A stretch of DNA of 51,328 nt, taken from NCBI GenBank assembly GCA_903871775.1, contig CAIQIA010000008.1, positions 1-51,328 on the forward strand, in the 5' to 3' direction. This document shows positions 51,196-51,328 of the stretch, piece by piece (position 1 is the first letter of the stretch; each line of letters begins with the position of its first letter). The notes under the pieces were generated by a model. The model saw nothing but the letters and a program-made list of their open reading frames with translations, ran no database searches and had not been told where the DNA came from. Source of the DNA: an uncultured cyanobacterium. Lineage in GTDB: Bacteria; Cyanobacteriota; Cyanobacteriia; PCC-6307; Cyanobiaceae. Both the position numbers and the translations under genes were made by a program.

Positions 51196-51328
51196 ATGCA
51201 AACCACGCTCCAGCAGCGCTCCGGCGCTTCGGTGTGGAACCAGTTCTGCGAGTGGGTCACCAGCACCGACAACCGCCTCTACGTGGGCTGGTTCGGCGTT
51301 CTGATGATCCCCACCCTGCTGGCCGCCA
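51196..51328 (+). CDS. psbA: Photosystem II D1 protein, 5' fragment
   Basis: The first 44 codons are complete: [20 protein letters not shown], then [24 protein letters not shown], the unmistakable D1 N-terminus up to the first membrane helix. The gene runs off the right edge. D1 is the reaction-centre subunit that binds pheophytin, plastoquinone QB and the Mn cluster. Residue 130 (Gln or Glu), which tells low-light from high-light isoforms, is outside the window. It is preceded by a candidate promoter and a leader hairpin. Confidence 0.97.
   Translation, partial: MQTTLQQRSGASVWNQFCEWVTSTDNRLYVGWFGVLMIPTLLAA

Overview
This window is a chromosomal segment of a GC-rich, phycobilisome-containing unicellular cyanobacterium. 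The evidence is a 5' fragment of psbA (photosystem II D1), a rod-core linker gene (cpcG), a phycobiliprotein lyase (cpcS), the cyanobacterial regulator SufR beside ftrC-sufBCDS, several cyanobacteria-only small families (DUF2811, DUF2973), and scattered HIP1 octamers (GCGATCGC). GC richness, very short intergenic gaps and the gene content suggest a picocyanobacterium of the Synechococcus/Cyanobium type; that placement is inference. No transposon, prophage, CRISPR array or tRNA was seen. The window opens in the last part of a 5S rRNA gene with its terminator.

Layout. 0.1-8.2 kb: YihY membrane protein, a minus-strand run ending in xseA/xseB (exonuclease VII), a HAD sugar phosphatase coupled to a SemiSWEET transporter, small conserved cyanobacterial proteins and an HtrA-type protease. 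8.3-13.7 kb: ABC-F ATPase, a Nif11-like peptide next to a DUF2811 protein, a structured gap without genes (10810-11196), a ribbon-helix-helix protein, anmK and 1-Cys peroxiredoxin. 13.7-17.7 kb: three overlapping glycosyltransferase genes. 17.6-22.8 kb: HAD hydrolase and NDH-2 type oxidoreductase, then cysH-coaX, peroxiredoxin Q and two exported or membrane-anchored proteins. 22.8-31 kb: RarA/MgsA ATPase with a long C-terminal extension, divergent from an RND efflux operon with two lipoprotein adaptors. 31-36.2 kb: phosphoglucomutase, small secreted proteins, a phospholipase D-like lipoprotein with an EF-hand-like loop, and a DUF4912 protein. 36.4-44.7 kb: cpcG, cpcS, a small unknown and sufR on the minus strand, divergent from ftrC-sufB-sufC-sufD-sufS-DUF1543. 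44.7-51.3 kb: FAD amine-oxidase-like protein, mtnA, slipin, DUF1643 protein, methyltransferase, two small double-glycine-leader peptide genes, a class II aldolase and the start of psbA.

How the genes fit together. The suf block is a complete SufBCDS Fe-S assembly operon, with the Fe-S enzyme FtrC as its first gene and the Fe-S sensing repressor SufR facing it. mtnA and the class II aldolase, about 3 kb apart, could form the isomerase and aldolase steps of a 5-methylthioribose or 5-deoxyribose salvage (DHAP shunt). The RND genes form a four-gene operon. The most unusual locus is the pair of tandem small genes at 49867-50347. Both encode L[S/T]...E.[V/I]SGG leaders followed by related Gly/Ser/Thr-rich tails that end in hydrophobic residues, and a strong terminator lies between them. 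They look like precursors of exported peptides (bacteriocin-like, or like the secreted GG-motif biofilm proteins of Synechococcus elongatus) without a dedicated exporter nearby.
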